Positions 17,256 to 26,072 of a stretch of DNA of 64,000 nt are shown here, in pieces. A model generated the notes under the pieces. The model was not told the origin of the DNA. It saw only the letters and a program-made list of their open reading frames with translations, and searched no databases. This stretch comes from Myxococcales bacterium. Lineage in GTDB: Bacteria; Myxococcota; Polyangia; Polyangiales; Polyangiaceae. Within the stretch, counting starts at the first letter, position 1. Each line of letters starts with the position of its first letter. Location of the stretch: positions 27,242 through 91,241 of the forward strand of contig PLXW01000047.1 in NCBI GenBank assembly GCA_003151595.1, in the 5' to 3' direction. The position numbers and the translations under genes are program-made.

Positions 17256-18491
17256 TCACAGCTTCGCTTTGACGACCGCGAAGGCGCGATTCTTCCCGTC
17301 GAAATAGCCGAGAAGCCCGGCATCGCCGATCGTTCCCCACACGAAGTCGGCGCGCACTTGTAGCGAGAGCGCCTCGAGGAAGCTCCACGTCACCGAGGGC
17401 TCGACCCACGCGTCGCCGTTGTCTACGCCCTTGAACGCGAACGCGCTGACCTCGAGTCGTCGATCGAAGAACCCCTTTTGGATTCGACCGCTCGCCCACT
17501 GCCGGTTCAACGTCCCCTGGCGGTCGTACTCGTACTGCACGGAGAAGACCCAATCGTCGTCGAAAGACAGGTCGCCCTCGGCCACGGTCTGCGACTCGAT
17601 CACGCGATTGGGCGCGGCGAGCACGGGTGACTGCGTCGGCTCGTTGAAGTTGAGGACCGAGTCGGCGCGCACGATGAGGTGATCGCCCATCGGCTTGGTG
17701 AGACTCAAGCCGCCAGTCTCGACGCGATCGACGATCGGCCGTAGCGCGAACCCCGCGCTCGGCGTGCCGACGACGCCGGTGGAGACGAGCTGATAGACGG
17801 GCGTGCGGTTCCAATGCGAATAGAAGAGCGCCGAGAGATCCCAACCGCCGACGAGGTATCCAATGCGTCCTCCCCCTTCGCCATAGACGAAGGCGTGATC
17901 GACCGGGAACGTCGGCGCCGGCAAGAGCGGAGGCCCCGCCGGCAAGAACGGCGAGCCGCTCTCCGGCAAGATCGGACCGCGCGGAATGGGAGTGACGATG
18001 CCTTGCACGCGAAAAGGACCGCCCGTGTATTGCACGTTCGCCGCGAGCACCGGCAGGCGCACGAAGTCGACGTCGAGGAAGAGCGGGTCGCGCACGTCGC
18101 GCGGGTTCACGATGTCGGCGACCGGAAAGCCGAGCGTCTCGCCCCACGTGATCTCCTGGAAGCCGAACGTCGCCGTGACGTGCTCGGTCCGCCGGAGCAG
18201 CGCGAGATCGCGAATGCTCACTTCCGTGTTGGTCAGCGCGAAGTCGTAGAACGCACGCGCGCCGAGGCGAAGCTCCCACGTGGAGCCGGTCTTTTCATTG
18301 CGCGCGAGGATCGGCTTCGTACGAAAGAGCGCATAGGAGAGGTTGCGCGTCACGGTGCCGTCGAACAGCACCGATACCTGGTGGCCCGCTTCGAAATCCG
18401 TATCGCCCGGCTCCAGCGCCAGCGCCGCGTGAGACGATGCGACGAACGCGCATCCCACTGCCGCAGCGAAAGCGCGCGCCTTCGCTGTCAC
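17256..18491 (-). CDS. Outer-membrane beta-barrel protein (DUF1302-like)
   Basis: A 411-residue exported protein with a cleavable signal peptide (AFVASSHAALA) and a long run of alternating amphipathic strands rich in aromatic residues, ending in VVKAKL, as expected for an outer-membrane barrel. The overall look (WELRLGARAFYDF, FGFQEITWGETLGF, a Pro-rich loop in mid-chain) recalls DUF1302-type barrels found with LolA-like carriers. It is co-transcribed with the LolA-like gene (4-base overlap) and the ABC ATPase, so it may be the outer-membrane exit or receptor of the export system. Family assignment is by pattern only. Confidence 0.65.
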   Translation of the reverse strand: MTAKARAFAAAVGCAFVASSHAALALEPGDTDFEAGHQVSVLFDGTVTRNLSYALFRTKPILARNEKTGSTWELRLGARAFYDFALTNTEVSIRDLALLRRTEHVTATFGFQEITWGETLGFPVADIVNPRDVRDPLFLDVDFVRLPVLAANVQYTGGPFRVQGIVTPIPRGPILPESGSPFLPAGPPLLPAPTFPVDHAFVYGEGGGRIGYLVGGWDLSALFYSHWNRTPVYQLVSTGVVGTPSAGFALRPIVDRVETGGLSLTKPMGDHLIVRADSVLNFNEPTQSPVLAAPNRVIESQTVAEGDLSFDDDWVFSVQYEYDRQGTLNRQWASGRIQKGFFDRRLEVSAFAFKGVDNGDAWVEPSVTWSFLEALSLQVRADFVWGTIGDAGLLGYFDGKNRAFAVVKAKL

Positions 18492-19216
18492 TTCAGGTTT
18501 TCGGCGTAGAAGATCGATGCGGGGAACTGTCGCGGAATCGCGTCCACGATCTGGATGTCGGAGTAGTCGGCCGCACGAAGCGCATCGGCAATGTGGATCA
18601 CGCTCGGGCGATCTTTGCCCGAGATCGGCTTGTACGCCAAGAAGTCGGCGCGCTTCAGGGGCATGCCCGCAGGCGTCAGGAACTCCGCACGGAGCGGGTG
18701 ATACGACCCCTTCTCGATCACGAGACGAATCTTCTCATACGTCAGCCCGCGTTTTGTCGCCGTCAGAAAGAGCGTCCACTGTTGCGGGGTCTGCGACTCG
18801 ATCACGGGTGTGTAATCACCGGTCCATCGGCAACGACAGATGTCGCCGTTCGCTGCTTGACCGACGAGACGCTGGCTGAGCGTCACGCGAACCGCGCGCC
18901 TCAAATTCGGAACGTAGGCCCACATGTCCTGATCGACCATGAGACCCATTCGCCCGCGATCGCGCGCCGGGCGAATCGTCTTGATGAGCGTGCGCGTGTT
19001 CCCCTGGATCGACGCTTCGATCTCGGTGTCTTCGCTGGTCGACGAGCTCTTGACGATGCAGTGGAGGAAGTACGAGTCCGCCGGATTACGCACCTCGTCG
19101 GCGCGGCGAAGGATGTCGTCCGGCGAGTCGGCGGCGCGGGCGGAGCGCGAGCCGAATACGACGGCCGCAGCGATCGCGCCGGCGTGACCGAGGAAATGAC
19201 GTCGACCGAGGAGCAT
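18488..19216 (-). CDS. LolA-like outer-membrane lipoprotein-sorting protein
   Basis: A 242-residue periplasmic protein. The N-terminus GRRHFLGHAGA followed by a hydrophobic stretch and ARA resembles a Tat signal. The mature part has the LolA-like fold pattern of the outer membrane lipoprotein-sorting family (PF17131-like): repeated beta strands forming a half-barrel that carries a lipid chain (RMGLMVDQDMWAYVPNLRRA, then PASIFYAENLK at the end). The ATG at 19216 is chosen because AAGG sits three bases before it and the Tat-like signal follows. It probably shuttles cargo from the FtsX/ATPase complex to the beta-barrel whose gene overlaps it. It is not the housekeeping LolA by context. Confidence 0.75.
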   Translation of the reverse strand: MLLGRRHFLGHAGAIAAAVVFGSRSARAADSPDDILRRADEVRNPADSYFLHCIVKSSSTSEDTEIEASIQGNTRTLIKTIRPARDRGRMGLMVDQDMWAYVPNLRRAVRVTLSQRLVGQAANGDICRCRWTGDYTPVIESQTPQQWTLFLTATKRGLTYEKIRLVIEKGSYHPLRAEFLTPAGMPLKRADFLAYKPISGKDRPSVIHIADALRAADYSDIQIVDAIPRQFPASIFYAENLK

Positions 19217-19229
19217 CGACCTTGAGGCG

Positions 19230-19904
19230 CTAGGCGGCGAGCGCGCCGTCACGGAGCGCAATTTGAGTCGGGATGAGTGAGTGCACCATGGGATCGTGGC
19301 TGGACACGATCACTGTGACGTTGGACGAGGCGTGAAGCTTCAATAGAAGGTCGAGAATCGTCCGCCCGGTGGCCTGATCGAGGCTGGCGGTAGGTTCGTC
19401 GGCCAGAATGACCCGCGGTTGCTTCGCGAGCGCGCGCGCGATCGCGACCCGCTGCCGCTGTCCGCCGCTCATCTCGAGCGGGCGCTGCCGACGTTGCTCC
19501 GTGAGCTGCACCGCTTCGAGCGCCGACGCGACGCGCGCGCGCCGCTCCGACAGGGTCAAGTCGTGGCGTCGCAAGAAGAACTCCACGTTCTCCTCGGCCG
19601 ACAAGACCGGAATCAAATGGAACTGCTGAAAGACGTACCCAATGTCGAAGCGCCGCAGACGATTGCGCTCCTTCTCGGCGAGCGCCGACACCGACTTCCC
19701 TTCGAAGCGAATCGTCCCCTCCTGGGTAGGCTCGATGAGCCCCAGCAAATTGAGGAGCGTCGTCTTCCCCGAGCCCGAAGGCCCCGTCAGACAAACGAGC
19801 GCGCCGCGCGGAATGGATAGCGACACGCCACGGAGCGCGTCGACGCGGTGCTTGCCGAGCGCGTAACCGAAACGCACGTCCTCGAGGTCGTAGAGGCTTT
19901 CCAT
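19230..19904 (-). CDS. LolD/MacB-type ABC transporter ATPase
   Basis: A 224-residue ABC ATPase. Walker A is GPSGSGKTT, the signature is MSGGQRQRVAIARAL, and Walker B is VILADEPTASLD; the 224-residue length is that of LolD/FtsE ATPases that serve FtsX-type permeases. The ATG at 19904 has AAGG four bases upstream and the preceding in-frame sequence is antisense to the second permease gene. It heads a leftward operon with the LolA-like carrier and the barrel. It diverges from permease 2, and overlapping -10-like elements (TAGTAT leftward, TACTAC rightward) lie around 19952-19958. Confidence 0.9.
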   Translation of the reverse strand: MESLYDLEDVRFGYALGKHRVDALRGVSLSIPRGALVCLTGPSGSGKTTLLNLLGLIEPTQEGTIRFEGKSVSALAEKERNRLRRFDIGYVFQQFHLIPVLSAEENVEFFLRRHDLTLSERRARVASALEAVQLTEQRRQRPLEMSGGQRQRVAIARALAKQPRVILADEPTASLDQATGRTILDLLLKLHASSNVTVIVSSHDPMVHSLIPTQIALRDGALAA

Positions 19905-19976
19905 CCTTGGGGACGAGAGCGCGCACTTCGGCGCACTGGCGTCGTATTTCCATACTACCCTCGTCGCGGAGTGTCG

Positions 19977-21182
19977 ATGCTCCTCCGCGCCGCGTTTCGC
20001 AACGTCCTCCGATCGCCCCGAAGGACCCTCGCCGTCCTCGCGACGATCGCGTTCGGCGTGCTCTTCTTGGGTCTCTTCCGCGCGTTCAACGGCGGACTGC
20101 TCGAGAGCGTGAAAGAGAGCACGATCCACGCGCGCTACGGGCACGGGCAGATCGACGAGCGTGGCTACCTCGAGCACGTGTACGAGCGGCCGTGGGAGCA
20201 CTGGATCGCCGACTACGCGCCGCTCCGCAAAGCGCTGAAGGAGAGCGGAGTCGCGCGCGACGTGTTCCCGCGCGTGACGTTCGCGGCGCTGCTCACCAAC
20301 GACAGGACGAACGTCGCCGCCATCGGGCAGGGGATCGACGCCGCGGCCGAAGCGAGCTTCTTCAATCTCCTTCACGTCGAAGAGGGACAGCCGCTGATGC
20401 ACGAAGAGACCGGCGTGCTCCTCGGCGCGGGACTCGCGAAGTCGCTCGATCGCAAAGTGGGCGATCGCGTCACGGTCCTCACCAACACGCTCGAGGGGAG
20501 CTTCAACGGCGTCGACCTGACCGTGACCGGCATCTTCCACACGGGCTCGCCAGATCTCGACGAGACCCTGTTCCGAATGCAGCTCACGACGGCGCAATCG
20601 CTCCTCGCGACCGATCGAGTCGAGGCGGTGGCCGTGGGGCTCGCCGACGAGAACGATTGGCCGAAGGTCGAGGCGATCGTGGCGCGCGATTTCCCGACGC
20701 TCGAAGCCACGCCGTTCAACGTGATCGACAAGGTGAACTACCAGCAGTTCGTCGACTGGCTGAAGTCGCAGTTCGGCGTCATCGAGTTCGTGGTGTTGCT
20801 GATCGTGCTCCTCGGGATCTTCAACAACGTCTCGACGGGCGTGCTCGAGCGAAAGCAAGAGATTGGCTGCCTCAAAGCGAACGGCGACGCGGCGAGCGAC
20901 GTGATGCACATGATCGGGCTCGAGGCGCTGCTCCTCGCCCTCGCCGGAACGCTCCTCGGCGCGGCGCTGGTGCTGGCGATCGTGCACGGGGCACTTCGCG
21001 ACGGCTTCATGATGCCGCCGACGCCCGGGATCACGCGCGCGTCGCGAATGATGCTTCTCATTCCCGCGCGCGTGCTCGTCGCGACGTGCGCCGGACCTTT
21101 CTTCGCCACCCTCGTCGCCGCATTCCTCGCCGGGCTCCGCGTCGCGCGCATGCCGATCGCGGAAGCGCTCCGCGCGTCGTGA
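19977..21182 (+). CDS. FtsX/LolC-E-type ABC transporter permease 2
   Basis: A 401-residue FtsX-fold permease, paralogous to the one at 16034, with the same single N-terminal helix, periplasmic domain and three C-terminal helices; GVLERKQEIGCLKANGDA is the ATPase-docking segment. The ATG at 19977 is preferred over the in-frame GTG at 19971 because GGAG ends six bases before it. The ATPase gene is divergent, 72 bp away. It probably pairs with permease 1. The glycosyltransferase gene follows after 13 bp on the same strand. Confidence 0.85.
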   Translation: MLLRAAFRNVLRSPRRTLAVLATIAFGVLFLGLFRAFNGGLLESVKESTIHARYGHGQIDERGYLEHVYERPWEHWIADYAPLRKALKESGVARDVFPRVTFAALLTNDRTNVAAIGQGIDAAAEASFFNLLHVEEGQPLMHEETGVLLGAGLAKSLDRKVGDRVTVLTNTLEGSFNGVDLTVTGIFHTGSPDLDETLFRMQLTTAQSLLATDRVEAVAVGLADENDWPKVEAIVARDFPTLEATPFNVIDKVNYQQFVDWLKSQFGVIEFVVLLIVLLGIFNNVSTGVLERKQEIGCLKANGDAASDVMHMIGLEALLLALAGTLLGAALVLAIVHGALRDGFMMPPTPGITRASRMMLLIPARVLVATCAGPFFATLVAAFLAGLRVARMPIAEALRAS

Positions 21183-21195
21183 AGCGCTGCGGTCG

Positions 21196-22425
21196 ATGCT
21201 GACCGGGGTCGTCGTCACGCTGCTGGCGGTGAGCGCGCTTCGAGGCGCATCCGCGCTCCGCAACCAACGCGCCTTCTGGCGCAACGCGCGCGCGAAGCTC
21301 GCGGCGTCGCCGACGGGCTACGCGCGCAAAGCCTCGGTCGTCGCGCCGGTGAAGGGGATCGATCCCGACTTCCAGGCGACGCTGCGAGGGCTCCTCGCGC
21401 AGCACTACGGCGCTCCCTACGAGCTCCTGTTCGTGGTCGAAGACGAGCGCGACCCGGCCTTCGCCGCGATCCATGCCGCCCACACCGAGGCAGTGACGAG
21501 CGGCACGTGCCGCGCTTCGCACGTCGAAGTCATCGTCGCCGGACTCTGCGTCGATCGCGGACAGAAGGTTCACAACCAGACCGAGGCGCTGAAGCGCGCG
21601 GCCGCTGACGTCGAGATCTTCGCGTTCGTGGACTCCGACGGCCGCCCGGATCCCGACTGGCTCGCGAGCTTGGTCGAGCCGCTCGCGCGCGACGACGTCG
21701 GCGTAGCCACCGGTTTCCGCTGGTACGTCCCGATTCGCGGGGGCTTCGCGTCGTCGATGGCGAGCCTGTGGAACGCGATGGCCGTCACGTTGATCGGCGG
21801 CGAGCGTCGCGCGTTCGCGTGGGGCGGCGCGATGGCCATGCGCCGCGAGACGTTCGCGCGCGCCAAGGTCGACGAGCACTGGCGCGGATCGGTGAGCGAC
21901 GACGGCGCGGTGTCGATGGCCGTGAAACGCGCCGGGCTCGGGATCGCGTTCGTCCCCAAGTGCCTCGTCCCCTCGCTCCACGATTTCACGCTCGCGTCGC
22001 TCTGGGAGTTCGTCGTGAGGCAGTACGTCGTCCTCCGCGTCTACACGCCGCACCTACATCGCCTAGCGCTGATCTCGATGATGCTCAGCGTGACCGGATT
22101 CGCGGGCGGCGTCGTGATGAGCGTCGCCGGCATCGTCGCGCACAGTCCGGTATGGATCGTCATCGCGCTCACGGCGCTCGTCTACGTGCTGAACGTCGCG
22201 CTGGGTGCGGTCCGCTATGCGAACGCGCGGGCGGCGCTCCCGGCGCATGGCGACGCGCTTGCCAAGACGCGAGGCGTGTACCTGTTCGCGGGCCCGCTGG
22301 CGTGGGGGCTCAACCTCGCCGCGCTCGCCGCATCGAGCGTGCGTCGCACGTTGGTGTGGCGCGGCATTCGGTACGAGCTTCGTACGGCGCACGATCTCGT
22401 CATCGAGCGACCACCTCGTCCGTGA
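21196..22425 (+). CDS. Membrane glycosyltransferase family 2 (ceramide glucosyltransferase-like)
   Basis: A 409-residue processive-type GT-A enzyme. After one N-terminal helix come VVAPVKG, the metal-binding FVDSDGRPDPDW near residue 148, a GGAMAMRRE acceptor-side block, VSDDGAVS (catalytic Asp) and RQYVVLRVY in place of the Q/RxxRW motif; two or more C-terminal helices follow. This order matches GT21/GT2 ceramide glucosyltransferases and the hopanoid enzyme HpnI. Family members glycosylate a membrane lipid at the cytosolic face. Its place 13 bp after permease 2 suggests that it decorates the exported product. Confidence 0.8.
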   Translation: MLTGVVVTLLAVSALRGASALRNQRAFWRNARAKLAASPTGYARKASVVAPVKGIDPDFQATLRGLLAQHYGAPYELLFVVEDERDPAFAAIHAAHTEAVTSGTCRASHVEVIVAGLCVDRGQKVHNQTEALKRAAADVEIFAFVDSDGRPDPDWLASLVEPLARDDVGVATGFRWYVPIRGGFASSMASLWNAMAVTLIGGERRAFAWGGAMAMRRETFARAKVDEHWRGSVSDDGAVSMAVKRAGLGIAFVPKCLVPSLHDFTLASLWEFVVRQYVVLRVYTPHLHRLALISMMLSVTGFAGGVVMSVAGIVAHSPVWIVIALTALVYVLNVALGAVRYANARAALPAHGDALAKTRGVYLFAGPLAWGLNLAALAASSVRRTLVWRGIRYELRTAHDLVIERPPRP

Positions 22426-22434
22426 GGCGCGGTC

Positions 22435-23865
22435 TCAGCCGGCGTCGACGCGTTTGATGGCCCGTGCGACACGCGCCGCGCTCTTCTTGCGATCGATCCG
22501 CGCGCGGTGCCGTGCATCGCGTTTGATCTTCCCCTCGAGGACGTCCGACAGCGAAGGAAAGCGCCGAAAGATCTCCGCGCGCCGCGCCTCGACCCCTTCG
22601 CCGATGAGCACGCGTCGCCCGCCGGGCGTGCGATGGATGAACGATTTGCTCGACTGGAGCATCGCGTAAATCGCCTGCTCGTCGCGGAAGTCGTCGGTGC
22701 TCTGGAACGAGCGCCCCGAGTACCACCACCCCTCGTCGTCCTTCACCACGCGGTCGCCCATGAAGTGCCAGAGACGGTTCTCTTCGTCGCGTCGCTTGTA
22801 GAGTTTGTTTTCGTCGATCGCGCCCAAGTATTCCGGGCAGACGTTTGGACCTGACACCCAGAGCCCTTCGGGACGCGGGTCGACGGCGAGCTCTGGAATC
22901 GGCGCGCCGACGAACAGGGTTTGGTACAGGCCGCGCGCGCGACTCTTCTTCACGGCGTCGCGCGCGTCCGCATGCGCCACGGGCTCGACCTCGGTGCCGC
23001 CGTAGATATGGCTGAAGTTGGTCTCGGGGAAACGAGCGAACGCCGCCTCGAGCACCGCGCAGTCGCACAACGCGCCGCCGACGCCGATGAAGTGAAATCC
23101 GGAGAACCCCGGAGCCTGGACGAGTCGCGCGAGGAACGCGGGCCCGCACGCCGCGCTCGCAGGCTTCAGCGGAGGAGGGAGCGCGCCGATCACCGCGAGC
23201 TGCTCGGCGTTCCACGAGTGAGGAACGAGGATCGTCGTTCGCCCTTTGGATAGATGAAGAAGAACCAGATTGGGAAAAATGGACAGATCGGGGCGCGGGT
23301 CATCGGCCTCGGCGTCGTACTTCGCGAACATGTCCTCGACGGTCACGAGGTAGCCGTGCGTTCGAACGATCCCTTTGGGCTCGCCAGAGGTCCCCGACGA
23401 GAACGTGACGATGGCGTGCGCGCCGGGATCGACGTCGGCCACAGCGAGCTCCGACGCGCCTTCGGCGTCGAACGTCTTCGGAGCGATCCAATTGGGGATC
23501 CGACGTATGGCCTCGACGCGAAGCCCCCAGAGCTGCCCGAGCGCAGGAGCGAGAAAGACCTTCGGCTTGATGAGCCCCAGCACCTTGTCGATCTTGTTCG
23601 GTGCCATCCACGGCTCGACGAACACGACTCCTGCGCCGAGCGCGAGGATGGCCACGATCGCCGCGTAAAGTCGTGGCCCGGGGAGATCGAGCACCAAGAC
23701 GTGATCGCCGGGACCGACGCCGGCCTTGCGAAAGATCGCCTGCGCGCGCGCCGAGAGATCGCGCAGCTCGCCGAAGGTGATCGATCGCTTGATGGTCCAT
23801 ACCGCGATGTTCTCGCGGCGCGCGTGCATCGCGCGGACGGCGCCACCAATCCAGTTTCGAGCCAT
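22435..23865 (-). CDS. AMP-forming acyl ligase (ANL superfamily)
   Basis: A 476-residue ANL enzyme, which activates a carboxylic acid with ATP to an acyl-adenylate. The A3 phosphate loop is TFSSGTSGEPKG near residue 155, A5 is YGGTEVEPV near 288, and the A7/A8 region is GDRVVKDDEGWWYSGR near 375; the C-terminal cap is short and ends in a basic KRDARHRARIDRKK stretch. It could be a fatty-acid CoA/AMP ligase feeding the acyltransferase of the locus. It diverges from the phosphopantetheinyl transferase gene, which hints at loading of a carrier protein encoded elsewhere. Confidence 0.85.
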   Translation of the reverse strand: MARNWIGGAVRAMHARRENIAVWTIKRSITFGELRDLSARAQAIFRKAGVGPGDHVLVLDLPGPRLYAAIVAILALGAGVVFVEPWMAPNKIDKVLGLIKPKVFLAPALGQLWGLRVEAIRRIPNWIAPKTFDAEGASELAVADVDPGAHAIVTFSSGTSGEPKGIVRTHGYLVTVEDMFAKYDAEADDPRPDLSIFPNLVLLHLSKGRTTILVPHSWNAEQLAVIGALPPPLKPASAACGPAFLARLVQAPGFSGFHFIGVGGALCDCAVLEAAFARFPETNFSHIYGGTEVEPVAHADARDAVKKSRARGLYQTLFVGAPIPELAVDPRPEGLWVSGPNVCPEYLGAIDENKLYKRRDEENRLWHFMGDRVVKDDEGWWYSGRSFQSTDDFRDEQAIYAMLQSSKSFIHRTPGGRRVLIGEGVEARRAEIFRRFPSLSDVLEGKIKRDARHRARIDRKKSAARVARAIKRVDAG

Positions 23866-23936
23866 GTCAGCGCGAGCATAGCGTCCAGTGGGCGAAGCGT
23901 CGCCTAGGCGAAGCGCGTAGAGTTGGGACAGCGCAC

Positions 23937-24710
23937 GTGGACTTCAACACCGACCTCCACGGTCTCCAACCGCCGTGTCCGAGCGAGACCCTCGACACCG
24001 CAGGCGTGGTCGATCTCCACTACGTCACGTGGGACCGCGATCCCGAGCCGACGTGGTTGGCGCGCTACGAGGCGTGGATGACCCCCGACGAGCGCGAGCG
24101 CCACGGCCGCTTTCGGTTCGCGCGCGATCGTCACATGTTCCTGATCACGCGCGCACTCGTGCGCTCGGCGCTGTCGCTCTACGCGCGCGTCGAACCCCAA
24201 GCGTGGCGGTTCGCGATCGGCTCGCACGGCAAGCCACGAGTCGATGACCGCATCGAAGCGCCGCGACTCGCGTTCAATCTGTCGAACGCGCACGGGATGG
24301 TCGTGTGCGCCGTGAGTCGACACGAGCACCTCGGCGTCGACGTCGAGGACGTCACGCGCTCGGGCGAGACGCTGGACATCGCCGATCGTTTCTTCTCACC
24401 GAGCGAAGTGAGAGCGCTCCGGGCGCTACCGACCGCGCGACAGCGTCCGCGCTTCTTCGAACTCTGGACGCTGAAGGAGAGCTACATCAAGGCGCGCGGC
24501 CTCGGGCTTGCAATACCGCTCGATCAGTTCTCGTTCCAGCTCGACCACGGTCCACCGATCCGCGTCTCGTTCGACGCACGACTCGACGACCACAGAGAGC
24601 GCTGGCACTTCGCGAGCCTCCGCTTCTCTCCCCGGTATCTGATCGCCGTCGGGGTGGATTCCGGAACCGAGCCTCTCGTGCTGCGCGCCGCCAGCCACGC
24701 GCTCACGTGA
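23937..24710 (+). CDS. Sfp-type 4'-phosphopantetheinyl transferase
   Basis: A 257-residue Sfp-type enzyme that moves phosphopantetheine from CoA to a carrier-protein serine. The Mg2+-binding motif GVDVEDV and the FFELWTLKESYIKARG motif (FxxxWxxKExxxKxxG form) are both intact, and the two-lobed length is normal for Sfp. The start is GTG at 23937. It diverges from the ANL ligase gene and overlaps the end of the GGDEF regulator by eight bases. No acyl or peptidyl carrier protein is visible in this window, so its target lies elsewhere. Confidence 0.92.
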   Translation: MDFNTDLHGLQPPCPSETLDTAGVVDLHYVTWDRDPEPTWLARYEAWMTPDERERHGRFRFARDRHMFLITRALVRSALSLYARVEPQAWRFAIGSHGKPRVDDRIEAPRLAFNLSNAHGMVVCAVSRHEHLGVDVEDVTRSGETLDIADRFFSPSEVRALRALPTARQRPRFFELWTLKESYIKARGLGLAIPLDQFSFQLDHGPPIRVSFDARLDDHRERWHFASLRFSPRYLIAVGVDSGTEPLVLRAASHALT

Positions 24711-25698
24711 GCGCCGCTATCTCGACTTCGACCCTATTGCGTCCGTGCGCCTTCGCCGCGTAGAGCGCGGCGTCGGAGCGTTTCAACCAGCCGTCGAGCG
24801 ATCCACTCGAGCCGCCGCTCAACGCCGCGATCCCGGCGCTGATCGTCACGAACGGAAGCCGTGCACCCGGCGCGTGCGGGATGCGCAGTCGCTCCACGGC
24901 TTGTCGCGCCCTGTCCATGGCCGACGCGGCCTCCGCGAGCGATTGCTCCGGCAAGATCGCCAGGAACTCTTCACCCCCGTAGCGATAGAACCCGTCGCCG
25001 CGCCGCAGCGCCTCGTGAAGTGCGTTCGCCACTTGGCGCAGAGCCTCGTCGCCTGCGAGGTGGCCGAAGTGATCGTTGTAGGACTTGAACTCGTCGACGT
25101 CGCAGAGGGCCGCGCAGTACCGATGATTATACCTCTCCGCGCGCGCCGCGAGCGCCTCCAGGTCCTCGGCGAGCGCGAGACGATTGAGCGCCGCGGTCAG
25201 CGGATCGGTGCGCGCAGCCACGAAGGCACGCTCGCTGTCACGACGTAGAACGGAGTTGTTCGCCCGGAGCTGGCGCTGGAGCGAGACCACGCGGCGCGCG
25301 GCTTCGAGTCGCGCGTCGAGCTCATCGAGGTCGATCGGTTTCGAAATGTAGTCGTCGGCTCCGGCGCGCATCCCCTCGACGAAGTGCTCCTTGTCGTCGT
25401 TGCCGGTCAGGAAGATGAAGTGAGTGTACGAGCGCAAAGGGTCTTCGGCGCGGATCGAGCGACACAGTTGGAGCCCGTCCATCCGCGGCATTCTCCAGTC
25501 GGAGACGATGACGTCGGCCCTCTCTCTTTCGTGCATCTCCAAAGCCTCGAGCCCGTCGCGCGCCAGCACGCAAGCGTGACCCAAGGTGCGGATGGCGTCC
25601 TCGACCAGCTCGCGTGCGTCGGGGTCGTCATCGACGATGAGGACCTTGAGCGCTTCGGCGTTCGCGTCGTGGCAGGTCGTGAAGGTTGCGAGTGTCAT
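24703..25698 (-). CDS. REC-GGDEF response regulator (diguanylate cyclase)
   Basis: A 331-residue PleD-like regulator. Residues 15-140 are a receiver domain with the DDD acidic pocket, the phospho-acceptor Asp in SDWRMP (about 68), a conserved Thr and the Lys in ISKPID. Residues 165-325 are a GGDEF domain with an intact GGEEF active site near 241; RRGD five residues before it is a complete RxxD inhibitory site. The protein should make c-di-GMP from two GTP on phosphorylation. The ATG lies in a 4-base overlap with the small membrane protein gene upstream. The PilZ-like domain at 12062-14863 is a possible responder. No cognate histidine kinase is adjacent. Confidence 0.92.
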   Translation of the reverse strand: MTLATFTTCHDANAEALKVLIVDDDPDARELVEDAIRTLGHACVLARDGLEALEMHERERADVIVSDWRMPRMDGLQLCRSIRAEDPLRSYTHFIFLTGNDDKEHFVEGMRAGADDYISKPIDLDELDARLEAARRVVSLQRQLRANNSVLRRDSERAFVAARTDPLTAALNRLALAEDLEALAARAERYNHRYCAALCDVDEFKSYNDHFGHLAGDEALRQVANALHEALRRGDGFYRYGGEEFLAILPEQSLAEAASAMDRARQAVERLRIPHAPGARLPFVTISAGIAALSGGSSGSLDGWLKRSDAALYAAKAHGRNRVEVEIAALT

Positions 25699-25964
25699 GA
25701 GGCGTGAATGGTGGGCGAGCGTGGCGCGAATGCGAGCTCCCCGAACAGCCGGCTGAGCCCGAAGCCGACGCCGACGAGCGCGACTGCGCGGGTGAGCCTC
25801 GCGCCGACGAGCGCGCCTACGACGAAGCTTCCCGCGGCAACCGCTGCCACGAAGGCGATCGGGCGGGTTTTCAGCGCTCCGCGAAGCGTGGCCGGAAGGC
25901 GGCGACTGATGCGTAGGAAGGCACCCTGATCGGTGGTGCGTGCAGAAGTGGGACTTGTGTCCAT
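25695..25964 (-). CDS. Small membrane protein upstream of the GGDEF regulator
   Basis: An 89-residue protein with a polar N-terminal third and two adjacent hydrophobic stretches (FVAAVAAGSFVVGALVGA and AVALVGVGFGLSRLF). It resembles the short YqjD/DUF883-like membrane proteins in general layout but is not assignable. The ATG at 25964 opens an otherwise ordinary reading frame whose stop overlaps the ATG of the diguanylate cyclase (ATGA), so the two are translationally coupled. It could tether or tune the regulator at the membrane; this is a guess from context. Confidence 0.6.
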   Translation of the reverse strand: MDTSPTSARTTDQGAFLRISRRLPATLRGALKTRPIAFVAAVAAGSFVVGALVGARLTRAVALVGVGFGLSRLFGELAFAPRSPTIHAS

Positions 25965-26072
25965 GCGTCCTCCGGGTTGTGTAGACGGGTCATCGCAAGA
26001 CAGGAGCACTTCTCGTACCCACCGAGAAAGAGCGGAGAGCCGGCCCCGGCCCTGTGCGAAGATCGACGAACG

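Noticed and set aside
4700..24710. Classical PKS, NRPS or terpene-cyclase cluster
   Set aside because: No ketosynthase, adenylation-carrier line, or DDxxD/QW cyclase motif is present; the ANL protein and PPTase alone do not make one.
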